DNA of 64,000 nucleotides from Chitinophagaceae bacterium (GTDB lineage Bacteria; Bacteroidota; Bacteroidia; Chitinophagales; Chitinophagaceae): NCBI GenBank assembly GCA_027484165.1, contig JAIXWH010000102.1, positions 1 to 64,000 of the forward strand, read 5' to 3'. Shown piece by piece: positions 34,478 to 43,089 of this stretch (position 1 is its first letter; each line of letters starts with the position of its first letter). The notes under the pieces were generated by a model. It saw only the letters and a program-made list of their open reading frames with translations, ran no database searches and was not told where the DNA came from. The position numbers and the translations under genes were made by a program.

Positions 34478-35035
34478 ATGCAAACACTCATTATTCACCC
34501 GGAAGACAAATCCACCGATTTTCTTTGTCCCATTTATGAAGGAATTAAAGACAAAAAAGTAATCAGAGGTGGCATTTCAAAAAAAGAATTGCACAAAGCA
34601 GTTGTGTCGCATCACAGAATTATGATGTTGGGACATGGTTCTCCGTTGGGGTTATTTGCTGTTGGTAAATTTAAAGACGAAAAAATGATGTCTTATATTA
34701 TTGACTCCTCATTTGTTGAGGCGTTGAAAAATAAAGACAATGTATTCATTTGGTGTCATGCAGATCAGTTTGTAAATCAACATCAGTTAAGTGGATTCTA
34801 TTCCGGGATGTTTATTTCGGAGGAAATTGAAGCCATGATGTATGAATTTGATGTGAGCGAGGAAATAATAGATCAATCAAATCATTCCTTTAGTTCTATA
34901 GTGGCAAAATGTGTTAATGAACCCTCTCTTGTTATACATCATCATGTAAGAAATGAATATGGTGAACTCGCATTAAATAATCCTATTGCAAAATACAATC
35001 ACGACAGATTAAACTATAAACCCCTAAAATTTTAA
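34478..35035 (+). CDS. Possible caspase-like (clan CD) peptidase or pseudo-peptidase
   Basis: The protein has 185 residues and is soluble. A strand followed by the motif IMMLGHGSPLGLF near residue 48 and a second strand ending VFIWCHADQFV near 86 have the order and spacing of the His-Gly and Cys dyad of caspase/CHAT/gingipain folds. Other blocks are TLIIHPEDKSTDFL at the start and GFYSGMFISEEIEA near 108. It is small for a full peptidase, and the assignment rests only on the dyad. It sits in an operon with a small membrane protein and a secreted fragment. Confidence 0.45.
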   Translation: MQTLIIHPEDKSTDFLCPIYEGIKDKKVIRGGISKKELHKAVVSHHRIMMLGHGSPLGLFAVGKFKDEKMMSYIIDSSFVEALKNKDNVFIWCHADQFVNQHQLSGFYSGMFISEEIEAMMYEFDVSEEIIDQSNHSFSSIVAKCVNEPSLVIHHHVRNEYGELALNNPIAKYNHDRLNYKPLKF

Positions 35036-35038
35036 ATC

Positions 35039-35347
35039 ATGAAAATTAACAAAATAATCTTGTTATTATTAATGCTGTCTGGATCAGCTTATGCTCAGGA
35101 GAAATATACTTTATACAGTATTCCTCATTATGATTCCCTTGGCAACCTTTATACTGTAAAGAAAACATATGACCATTTACCTACTACCGAAGATTCTGCA
35201 GCTTTCCGGATAGAAAGTACTAAATCGATATTAGAAATGATGGATGACAATTTAAAACCGACAAAAACAAAAGAGTCTTATAATAAACCCCAATTAAAAA
35301 GCAGAAGGAAAAAATACCCAATAAAAAATATCAAAAGTAAAACATGA
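35039..35347 (+). CDS. Short secreted protein, truncated paralogue of 17538-18206
   Basis: The protein has 102 residues. Signal peptide residues 1-19 end in AYAQ. The mature N-terminus (YTLYSIPHYDS..GNLYTVKKTYDHLPTTEDSAAF then EMMDDN) aligns with the first third of the secreted protein at 17538-18206. The last 35 residues are basic and low-complexity (LKSRRKKYPIKNIKS). The C-terminal two thirds of the paralogue are missing, so this is either a degraded copy or a short family member. It is the third gene of the 34118 operon. Confidence 0.5.
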   Translation: MKINKIILLLLMLSGSAYAQEKYTLYSIPHYDSLGNLYTVKKTYDHLPTTEDSAAFRIESTKSILEMMDDNLKPTKTKESYNKPQLKSRRKKYPIKNIKSKT

Positions 35348-35389
35348 TATATACATATAGAATCTGAAAAAGCTGATCAAAACTTTGAA

Positions 35390-35508
35390 AAGTGACTGCT
35401 CAGTATATTTTCTCGTGTAAACCTGCAAATAAGTGACTGCTCAAAATCGATAGATTTCTTTGTTTTATCGTATAATTGTCGTGGAAACACGCAAAATATC
35501 GATATTTT
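35390..35508. repeat. Non-coding repeat and palindrome cluster
   Basis: AAGTGACTGCTCA is repeated exactly at 35390-35402 and 35431-35443 (41 bp apart). A perfect 16-bp palindrome AAAATATCGATATTTT lies at 35493-35508. The same region and the following 80 bp hold further TCGTG/CACGA words in both orientations. There is no gene in 35348-35622. It marks the right limit of the TTGTAA regulon. Function unknown. Confidence 0.5.
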
Positions 35509-35622
35509 GGGTTTTAGAATCTGATTGTGAGAATACACGATATTTCGCTAGGTGAGAATTCGTGGATTTGACGGAATATCACGAGAAATATAGTGATTTG
35601 TAACTTTTTGACACAATTATTA

Positions 35623-36216
35623 CTACCAATCTTTTTGTTGACTTGGTATTTTGTCATTTGATAAAAAATCTTTTAAAGTTTGATTTAAAAAATTAAACTC
35701 TTTAGGTATATTTTCAACATAAAATCTAAACATTTTTTTAGATCCTCCATCTTCATTAAAATATACATTCATCATTTCAGGATTTTCTTCCACTTGTTTT
35801 GGTGTGGGTAAACCCACATCATACCAACCTCCTGAAGAATATTGTGACGGCTTTAGATAATGTTTTAATTCAATAACATCAAACTTGTATTTTCCTTCTT
35901 TGAAGGAAATTTCAATTTGGTAAGTTGATAAATCACAATCCATTAAACCTAAAACTTTTGTACAAAGCATATACTTGTTTGACCCCTCAAATCGGATATA
36001 TTCATTTTCGATTTTTGCCTTAATTACCTCATTTGGATTTTTATAAGTTACAGAAATCCAATCGAGTGCTTTTTTATACAAATCTGATTGAGATTTCCCC
36101 TCAATTTTTGATACTATATAATCTGTAAAACCTTTTTTTGTGAATGTAAAAGTTGTGTCTTGACTATAAGAATTAAAGTAGATTGAGAACAAAAGAAAAG
36201 CTAACAAATATTTCAT
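35623..36216 (-). CDS. Secreted DUF4468-like protein
   Basis: The protein has 197 residues. Signal peptide residues 1-18 end in SYSQ. The mature protein has the DUF4468 (TBP-like fold) layout: FTKKGFTDYIVSKIEGKSQSDLY near the start, then KALDWISVTYKNP, NEYIRFEGSNK, YQIEISFKEGKYKFDVIEL. Family members are secreted Bacteroidota proteins of unknown role. The C-terminal 60 residues look variable. It is a single gene between the repeat cluster and the helicase. Confidence 0.7.
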   Translation of the reverse strand: MKYLLAFLLFSIYFNSYSQDTTFTFTKKGFTDYIVSKIEGKSQSDLYKKALDWISVTYKNPNEVIKAKIENEYIRFEGSNKYMLCTKVLGLMDCDLSTYQIEISFKEGKYKFDVIELKHYLKPSQYSSGGWYDVGLPTPKQVEENPEMMNVYFNEDGGSKKMFRFYVENIPKEFNFLNQTLKDFLSNDKIPSQQKDW

Positions 36217-36362
36217 GATTTTTTATTTCAAAAATATTCATAGCTGAATAGGAATAATATAACAATTTATATTCGTGCGAATTTTCAATATAAATGCGAC
36301 CAACTCAAAGCATTTTCAAAAAAGTGGTGTCATAAAAGTTAAATAAATTCTCTCCAAAAAAT

Positions 36363-39107
36363 TTATTCATTATCATCTCTCCCCCAAAAATCACCCCAAC
36401 TTATCCAGCCTTTATCTGAATAATATTGATATGGGTTACGTGGAATATCATCAGGCTTATTACCAGAACGACAGAATGAGTGCCAATCTTTAGTATTCTT
36501 GATTTTAAATGCTTTTATTTTTTTCTTTGCATTATGATAGTCAATAAATATTTTTTCTTGATTTGAAATAATACCTGAACCTAAAAAATCCCCCCAACTC
36601 TTCCACCCTTTTTCAAGATAATACTTATCAGGATTAGCAGGTATATTAATTTGTCTTTTTTTCTTAGAGTAGTCTCTCCATTCTTTGTTAGATTTCAATC
36701 CTTCCCTACTAACAATTTCTTTTGCTTCTATATAGGATAAAAATTTTATGTTTCTTTCATTATTGTTACCCAAAAAATCGCCCCAACTAATCCAACCTTT
36801 ATCTTTATATATTTTAGATGGATTTCCCGGAATTTCTTTTGGTCGATTACTTTTTGAATACAATCTCCATTGTTTATTATTTATTAACTTTTGACTTCTC
36901 ACGATGCTCCTCGCCTCTTCAAATGATATATAATTAATTTCTCTAAAATTGTTTGTCCCAAAAAAATTAGGCCAATTCTTCCATCCTACATTTCTATAAA
37001 TAACGTGAGGATGAGATGGAAAATCAACTGGTAAATTTTGAGTAGCATGTGCATTTTTAAATTCGGAAACAGAATTAATATTCTTATTCTTAATCACACT
37101 TTTCGCCTCCTCAAAAGGCATCCAACTCAATTTCGCCAACTTATCCCAAGCTTTCAATTGAAGCGAATCCATCAAATCGATTTCACTGATATTTTCAATG
37201 ATAGCTTCATCAATATCAAATTGTACCAATCCACTTTTTGAAGATTGTGACTTCCCTTTTTTACTAACCTCTCTGAAATATTCTATGATACGTTCATCGT
37301 TTGATGCTAAGGCTCTGAGGGTTGTCAATATTTCTTTAAATTCCGCACTCTCTATTATTTCTTCCTTTGTTTTGGATTTAGTAAACACTGGAAGAATCAC
37401 ATAACCAAATTGCTTCCCTTCTTTTTTACGCAAGGCTCGCCCTACTGCCTGTACAATATCAACTGTACTTTTTCGGGGGTCGGCAAACAATACACAATCT
37501 ATATTAGGCACGTCCACACCTTCGGTCAAACATTTGGCATTGGTAATGATGGCTTTATTCGAAGTAGCAAATTCATTTACGATTTTACTTCTTTGGGAAG
37601 TTGGCATTGCGCCTGATACGTGAAATGAATCTATCTTTTTAAATTGAGGAAAGGCTTTACTAAAAAGAGTTTGGCTTTGCTCAAATGCTTCTGCTTTTTT
37701 TATGCTGGAATGAAATGTTACTGCATGATGAATCGGGAATTGCTTCATCGCTTTTCGCAATGCAACCATGGATGCCAGTGTTCTCGCTTCTGTTTCTTTA
37801 TCCCATTCTTTGCCTTCTGGTTTTACAAATGCATTCTTTTCAATAATTTCTTTTACCTCTTTATCCGATATAAATAAGGTTATGATTTTATAGTCAGAAA
37901 GTATCCCTTCGTTGATAGCCTCTTTAAAAGGCATTTGAGTAAATGTTTCGCCATACACCTCAACATCATCCATACTCAAGATATTCTCAGAAGAACCGGC
38001 ATATCTTCTTTCCGTAGCGGTCATAAATATCCGCTTGTCAATTTTGATGTTTTTATCAAACAATAAATAACTGAACAATTTTCCCTGGTCACCCACTGTT
38101 TTATGGGCTTCATCCATTATCCCCAAATCAAACTTGGCTTTGGCAATTTTAGCAGCTTCCGCAATGGTTTTACCAGATTGATAGGTAGTAAAAATAACCG
38201 TCTTCTTGTTCTTATTGGTTTTTATCCAATTCGCAATAAAATTCTTGTCGGTTATACATGGTACTCCAATTTCATTGGTATGCACTACAACATCATCGTT
38301 CTTTCCAATTCCCTCATCACTGCAAACACAAAGCCATTCTATTTTCTGTTTATTAGCAACAGATTCACGCAAATACACTTCCAATGTTTGTTTTACCAAT
38401 GAAAGTGAAGGCACTGCAACAATAGTACTCTGTGAGTCTAGTTCTTGTTTAATCCAGTAGCCTGTCAAACTTTTTCCTGCACCACAAGGAAAAACAAGTT
38501 TGCCTCTTTTATTATTTTGGTTGTTAAAATGTTCTTTAGCTTCTTTCAGTGCTTTTTCCTGGTGTTTCTTCGGCTTGTAAGGTTGGTATTTGATTTCCTT
38601 CCCGACAAGTACATTTTTTACATTCGTAAAAAACTCTTTATTCAAAGAGTTCCATTCATCTGCGTTAATGAATCCAATATTTTGATTACCTCTGTAAATT
38701 TTAGCATAATCATCTGCAGTAGTGGCTACGAGGCAATAAGAAATATTTTTAGCAATACCAGTGCTTAATGATGTAAATGTAGAAATGGCACGATGAGATA
38801 GACGGCTATCTTCATCATGTAAATATTTACATTGAACTGCCCAATATTTGCCATCTTTGGTTTCTGCAATTATATCAATACCCTGATCATTTGAAGGGAG
38901 ATTCAAGATTTTAACTACAGATGCGGGAATTTCTTTTTGAAGCCAAACATTCTTTAATAAGTCTTTGTGCTTTGAGTTACAGATTAAATAATATTTTGTC
39001 AGTTGCTCAAAAGCATTTCCCTTTTCCAATTTACTTAGGTCCTTTAGTGCATTTTTAAAATCAGACCAGGAGTTAACCTTTGATATTAATGATATGAAAT
39101 TGGACAT
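36363..39107 (-). CDS. Restriction-type nuclease/DEAD-box helicase with four C-terminal INT_rpt-like repeats
   Basis: The protein has 914 residues. Residues 25-105 form a Mrr-like PD-(D/E)xK nuclease (GIDIIAETKDGKYWAVQCKY). A superfamily 2 helicase follows: PCGAGKSLTGYW (motif I), GIMDEAHKTVG (II), FMTATERR (III), ITNAKCLTEGVDVPNID (V) and QAVGRALRKK (VI). The C-terminal 250 residues contain four repeats of about 65 residues with the pattern EAK..V...L.S.KEWR.Y...R...IP.NP...Y..KGW.SWGDFLG, resembling the phage-integrase repeat unit (PF14882-type). It is probably a single-gene antiphage restriction factor (inference from architecture). Confidence 0.85.
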   Translation of the reverse strand: MSNFISLISKVNSWSDFKNALKDLSKLEKGNAFEQLTKYYLICNSKHKDLLKNVWLQKEIPASVVKILNLPSNDQGIDIIAETKDGKYWAVQCKYLHDEDSRLSHRAISTFTSLSTGIAKNISYCLVATTADDYAKIYRGNQNIGFINADEWNSLNKEFFTNVKNVLVGKEIKYQPYKPKKHQEKALKEAKEHFNNQNNKRGKLVFPCGAGKSLTGYWIKQELDSQSTIVAVPSLSLVKQTLEVYLRESVANKQKIEWLCVCSDEGIGKNDDVVVHTNEIGVPCITDKNFIANWIKTNKNKKTVIFTTYQSGKTIAEAAKIAKAKFDLGIMDEAHKTVGDQGKLFSYLLFDKNIKIDKRIFMTATERRYAGSSENILSMDDVEVYGETFTQMPFKEAINEGILSDYKIITLFISDKEVKEIIEKNAFVKPEGKEWDKETEARTLASMVALRKAMKQFPIHHAVTFHSSIKKAEAFEQSQTLFSKAFPQFKKIDSFHVSGAMPTSQRSKIVNEFATSNKAIITNAKCLTEGVDVPNIDCVLFADPRKSTVDIVQAVGRALRKKEGKQFGYVILPVFTKSKTKEEIIESAEFKEILTTLRALASNDERIIEYFREVSKKGKSQSSKSGLVQFDIDEAIIENISEIDLMDSLQLKAWDKLAKLSWMPFEEAKSVIKNKNINSVSEFKNAHATQNLPVDFPSHPHVIYRNVGWKNWPNFFGTNNFREINYISFEEARSIVRSQKLINNKQWRLYSKSNRPKEIPGNPSKIYKDKGWISWGDFLGNNNERNIKFLSYIEAKEIVSREGLKSNKEWRDYSKKKRQINIPANPDKYYLEKGWKSWGDFLGSGIISNQEKIFIDYHNAKKKIKAFKIKNTKDWHSFCRSGNKPDDIPRNPYQYYSDKGWISWGDFWGRDDNE

Positions 39108-39344
39108 AATTGAATTTAGAGAATTACCGATTTCAAATATAAAATAATTATGCTTGGTTTGAATAGATAGAGAATCAATAATTAATAGGTGTGTAAAATC
39201 AGAGAAATGATGTGTATAGAATATCTAAATGAATTTAATTAAATGTAGATAGATTTAAATTAAACTAGATTTATCTAAATTAATTTGGATAAATCTGAAT
39301 ACAAAAACAGTAACATTGTTGTAGATTAGGATATCTTTTTTCAC

Positions 39345-40640
39345 CTAACCTATTATCGAAAAACAGGCATACAACGGCAAATTAACCAACCAATCCTCTT
39401 TCCTATAATCAGACAATGAAGTTCGAATACTTATTTCCGGATTAAATTTTTGATGATACGCTTTAAGACTTTTGGCCTTTAAATTTTCTGCCGCTTTTAC
39501 TTCTATCGGTATGATTTTGTTTTGATATTGAATCAGAAAATCAATTTCAGCTGTTGCTTTTTCTGCAGACCAATAATAAACTGGCAGTTGGTCGATTGAT
39601 TTTAATTGCTGTAAGACATATTGTTCTGTGATAGCACCTTTAAATTCTTCAAATAAAGATTGGTCTGCAATCAGGGTCTGAATATCAAGGTTTCCCATTG
39701 CTGCCAACAATCCTACATCCAACAAAAACAATTTGAAATCGGAAAGAACCTCATAAGCGATCAAGGGCAATCCGGGTTTGTTGCACCTATTTACCTTATG
39801 AACAATCCCTGCATCTGTTAGCCATTTAATTGCCAATTCAAATTCTCGAGCCCTTGCTCCTTTTTTTAAGTTGCCATAAATAAATTTTCTGTTTTCTTTT
39901 GCCAGTTGCGAGGGAAGTGACTGCCACACAAGTCTTATTCTTGGAACAATTTCGTGTGATGCATGTTTTGAAAAATCCTGTTCGTATGCTGATAAAATAT
40001 TCAATTGCTTTTCTCTGACTTTTTTAAAATCCTTTTCATTGACATAAGTTAAAACCGCCTCTGGCATTCCACCAACATAATAATACTGTTTTAATAATTC
40101 AATGTACTTTGTTTTGAAACCGGTTATTAAATCCCATTGCTTTTTATGCAATAGTTCTAATAACTGTGATTCATTAACCGCCAACAAAAATTCCGAGAAA
40201 TTCAAAGGATGCAAATCTAAAAAATCAACTTTACCCACAGGAAACGACCTGTTCTTATGCAATGCAACTCCTAACAAAGAACCTGCTGCTACAATATGAT
40301 ATTGATTCGCATTTTCTTGAAAATATTTTAAAGAAGTAATAGCGGCCTCACACTCTTGAATTTCATCCAAGATTATCAGGGTCTCCTCTGGAATAATGTC
40401 GGTTCCTGATTCAATTTTCAGAGCCATAATAAGCTTATCTGTTTCAAAGCCACTTTCAAAAATACCATGAAGTGAAAGTGCTGTTTCAAAATTGACATAG
40501 GCAATATTCTTGTAGTGAGATTTACCAAACTCTTTCATGAGCCAGGTCTTACCTACCTGTCTTGCACCTCGGATAATGAGTGGCTTTCTATCAGTTTTAT
40601 TTTTCCAATTAATCAAGTTTTGAAGTAATTCTCTTTGCAT
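39345..40640 (-). CDS. AAA_14/DUF4143 ATPase, copy 1
   Basis: The protein has 431 residues. Walker A RGARQVGKTWLM is near 23-34 and Walker B TLIILDEIQECE near 103. VAAGSLLGVAL is the sensor region. The C-terminal DUF4143 part has an EIDFLIQYQNKIIPIEVKA block near 370, which has the D-x..E-x-K pattern of PD-(D/E)xK nucleases. Such proteins are widespread in Bacteroidota and of unclear role; toxin-like or mobile functions have been proposed. The 237-bp region upstream of the helicase gene, downstream of this one, holds only AT-rich imperfect repeats of CTAAATTxATTT. Confidence 0.9.
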   Translation of the reverse strand: MQRELLQNLINWKNKTDRKPLIIRGARQVGKTWLMKEFGKSHYKNIAYVNFETALSLHGIFESGFETDKLIMALKIESGTDIIPEETLIILDEIQECEAAITSLKYFQENANQYHIVAAGSLLGVALHKNRSFPVGKVDFLDLHPLNFSEFLLAVNESQLLELLHKKQWDLITGFKTKYIELLKQYYYVGGMPEAVLTYVNEKDFKKVREKQLNILSAYEQDFSKHASHEIVPRIRLVWQSLPSQLAKENRKFIYGNLKKGARAREFELAIKWLTDAGIVHKVNRCNKPGLPLIAYEVLSDFKLFLLDVGLLAAMGNLDIQTLIADQSLFEEFKGAITEQYVLQQLKSIDQLPVYYWSAEKATAEIDFLIQYQNKIIPIEVKAAENLKAKSLKAYHQKFNPEISIRTSLSDYRKEDWLVNLPLYACFSIIG

Positions 40641-40880
40641 ATCGTTTGTATTATGTGTGCTAAATTACACTTTTTCGTTTGAATAAATGTAATTGTAAAC
40701 AAAAAAACAAACGTAAATATGAAAGAAGAGTATATTTTTTATTTTATAATTTATAATTCACAGTAAAAATTGACTTATTATCTAGTTCTCAAATTCCAGC
40801 TTTAAACCAAAAGCATAAATAATGCAGGTTTGCAGAGAAACGAAAAGCATAGCATTGCAATAACTATTACCTTAAATTAT

Positions 40881-41225
40881 CTAAGAATTTACTTCCGAAT
40901 TTTTATCATTCTCAATTTTTGTATTCTGATTACTTATAGAAGTATCAGACTCTGGCTTAACAAACGATTGATTACTAAACCCATTAATTGCTATACGTTG
41001 ACTTTCATTTTCCAATCGGAGTTTTAAATTTTGCTTTCTGATATTAGAGATAATGGTCTGAGTATGGTTATATTGAATAAAATATACTATTACACCTCCA
41101 ACAACAATTCCAGTTAAAATTCCTGCTATTAAATAATTGCTGTTTGAGCTTTTTACATTTTGCTTCAGTTGATAGTTACTTGTCAGATGATTTACTATCA
41201 TAGCATTAGAATAATTCATTTTCAT
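40881..41225 (-). CDS. Small single-span membrane protein
   Basis: The protein has 114 residues with one membrane helix (LIAGILTGIVVGGVIVYFI, about 32-50), then a short coiled-coil segment and a polar Asn/Ser/Glu tail. The family is not recognised. Its start lies inside the last codons of the upstream gene (20-bp overlap), so the two are coupled. The 240-bp gap to 40641 holds only a weak inverted repeat CGTTTG/CAAACG at 40676-40713. Confidence 0.45.
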   Translation of the reverse strand: MKMNYSNAMIVNHLTSNYQLKQNVKSSNSNYLIAGILTGIVVGGVIVYFIQYNHTQTIISNIRKQNLKLRLENESQRIAINGFSNQSFVKPESDTSISNQNTKIENDKNSEVNS

Positions 41226-41643
41226 GTTTTAAAATTTTTAATTGGTTGTTAATTGGATTATAGGTCACGAAATAATCTATAAAATAGAAATAACTGATAT
41301 CATTTTCTGTATAGTGAAATAAAGACTTACTCAGATGGACTCCAGTGCTTTCGATAATCTCTAAAGTAATATTTGGAAGATTTAAATTAAACAAATGATC
41401 CAGTCGATCTGCTATCATTTTGTGATACAGTTCCATTTCTTTGTAAATCGTGTTGGCTTCTTTTTTAACCTCCGCCCAGTAATCATCTTTACAATTCCTA
41501 ATTGAACCATCAGGCAATACTACTCTGGAACAAAATTCTCTGCTTGCATGTTCCTGGTCGGCAATCGGAGCCTGACATTTGGGATACTTACACTTTCTGT
41601 TATCATCATAAGTGTAGAAATCTAAATCGTGATTTTTTTTCAT
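41206..41643 (-). CDS. Hypothetical protein with N-terminal cysteine-rich zinc-binding-like segment
   Basis: The protein has 145 residues. The N-terminus has four cysteines arranged CKYPKC...FCSR...NCKDD, which could bind zinc in the way of a small HTH-less zinc ribbon. A helical middle (YKEMELYHKMIADRLDHLF) and a strand-rich C-terminus follow. There is no recognised family. It overlaps the next gene by 20 bp and is preceded by a HTH gene, so it probably belongs to the element's maintenance module. Confidence 0.45.
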   Translation of the reverse strand: MKKNHDLDFYTYDDNRKCKYPKCQAPIADQEHASREFCSRVVLPDGSIRNCKDDYWAEVKKEANTIYKEMELYHKMIADRLDHLFNLNLPNITLEIIESTGVHLSKSLFHYTENDISYFYFIDYFVTYNPINNQLKILKHENELF

Positions 41644-41710
41644 GTTGAATTTTTATTTTAATTGATAAATTGAAATGTAGTCCACTGCACTTTTACCGCT
41701 GTTATTGCGA

Positions 41711-41962
41711 TCAATCATTTTCTCTGTGAATTTTAATAAATGAAAATATATCGGACAAAAAATAAAATATTTTATTTTCTATCTTGTAGAATAACAGCTT
41801 ACCACTCTTACGGTAGTCTAGTAATGTTCTTCTGGAAACTTTTAGTAGTTCACGAACATCACAATCATCAAGGATAACTTCATTGGCTGGTCTGATTGAA
41901 TTTGCTTCAAGCAATGTCAATCGCCTAATTATTTCTTCCAAACTTTCCTTATCTTTTTGCAT
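41711..41962 (-). CDS. Excisionase-like helix-turn-helix protein
   Basis: The protein has 83 residues. The C-terminal half carries a MerR/HTH_17-type winged helix: DVRELLKVSRRTLLDYRKSGKL followed by the wing FYKIENKIFYF. In Bacteroidota mobile elements such genes encode excisionases or regulators next to the integrase. It lies 4 kb from the integrase of element A, with hypothetical and DUF4143 genes between. Role as Xis is inferred. Confidence 0.75.
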   Translation of the reverse strand: MQKDKESLEEIIRRLTLLEANSIRPANEVILDDCDVRELLKVSRRTLLDYRKSGKLLFYKIENKIFYFLSDIFSFIKIHREND

Positions 41963-42052
41963 CGCGTTTTTATTTTGAAATTACATACAACGCGTCAGGC
42001 AAATAATCGAAAGAATGCTATCGGTCTGGTTTTGAAAATTATCGGTCTGGTT

Positions 42053-42946
42053 TTACTGAAGTATTTTTTTCAATTCGGGGCAGTAAGTTAGAATAAATTC
42101 ATCCGCTTCTTTTTCAGTATTTTGAACTAATTGAAGATTTTTATTCTTTAGTTCGTTGATTAAATTGTGAATATATTTTCGGCTAAAAGGCTTGTTATTA
42201 CTCTTTTTTAGCATCATACTTAGCAATATATAATAACCACCATTTTTAAATCCCTCCGACTGCAATATTTTATATTTTACATGCAATAACTTAGTTATCA
42301 AAGCAAATAATAATATCTTTTCTTGTTCTATAAATATAGTCTCTCCGGAATTTATGAGTTTTTTAAAATCGGTCTTGTTCGAAATGACGTTTCTTTCAAA
42401 TAATCCTTTCGAAATTTTGGCTATCATTGGCCAATTTGTTTTCTCTGTAATAAATCTTTTTGTAGCTGTTTCTTTTAATTTAGGCTTATGCTTGTCTTCA
42501 CTACTCTCTTGCCATTTTTTTATCTCATTTAAACGAAGCAACCCTCTTGGAGTTGAATCAATATCTATAGATGATAAAACAATGTTATTGACTGAGGCAA
42601 CAAATTTGACTTTCCCATTTTTATTTACGAACTGTTTCAATTGAAAGTTCAAAAAATTTGAGATAATCTTTACTTCTATGACACACAGATATAATTCCAG
42701 AAATTTTAAATAAACTTCATTACTCTCTGTTAATTTCTGTTTTGGTAAAACAATAATTGCCAGAGAGTTTTCAAATGAAATATTTTCGTTATCACAATAT
42801 AAATTAATAAAACTCTTCAAAGATTCAAATCTTTTTTGTTCAGCTTTGGTTTGCTTTTGACTTTGGTAAGCTTGATATATCTTCTTTAAATCAAGAGCAT
42901 AAATATGAGTGGCAACTTCTTTTTGGGATTTTTGTTTAACTGCCAT
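42053..42946 (-). CDS. Hypothetical protein of the element maintenance region
   Basis: The protein has 297 residues, is basic and Lys-rich, mainly helical, and has no membrane span. Blocks visible are YALDLKKIYQAYQSQKQTKAE at the N-terminus and KPFSRKYIHNLINELK near 262, which could be a small HTH. The position upstream of the excisionase-like gene suggests an element-encoded replication or regulatory protein, but no family is recognised. Confidence 0.5.
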   Translation of the reverse strand: MAVKQKSQKEVATHIYALDLKKIYQAYQSQKQTKAEQKRFESLKSFINLYCDNENISFENSLAIIVLPKQKLTESNEVYLKFLELYLCVIEVKIISNFLNFQLKQFVNKNGKVKFVASVNNIVLSSIDIDSTPRGLLRLNEIKKWQESSEDKHKPKLKETATKRFITEKTNWPMIAKISKGLFERNVISNKTDFKKLINSGETIFIEQEKILLFALITKLLHVKYKILQSEGFKNGGYYILLSMMLKKSNNKPFSRKYIHNLINELKNKNLQLVQNTEKEADEFILTYCPELKKILQ

Positions 42947-43089
42947 TATATTGAATTTTAAAAGTAATTAAACTGTATTTTATTATCAATCTTCCATGCA
43001 ACACACACAATTTTTTATTTCTTTCTTCTTTAAAAAGAATCTTTGATTCGTAGTATAAATTTTGAAGCTTATTAATATAGAACTCAATC

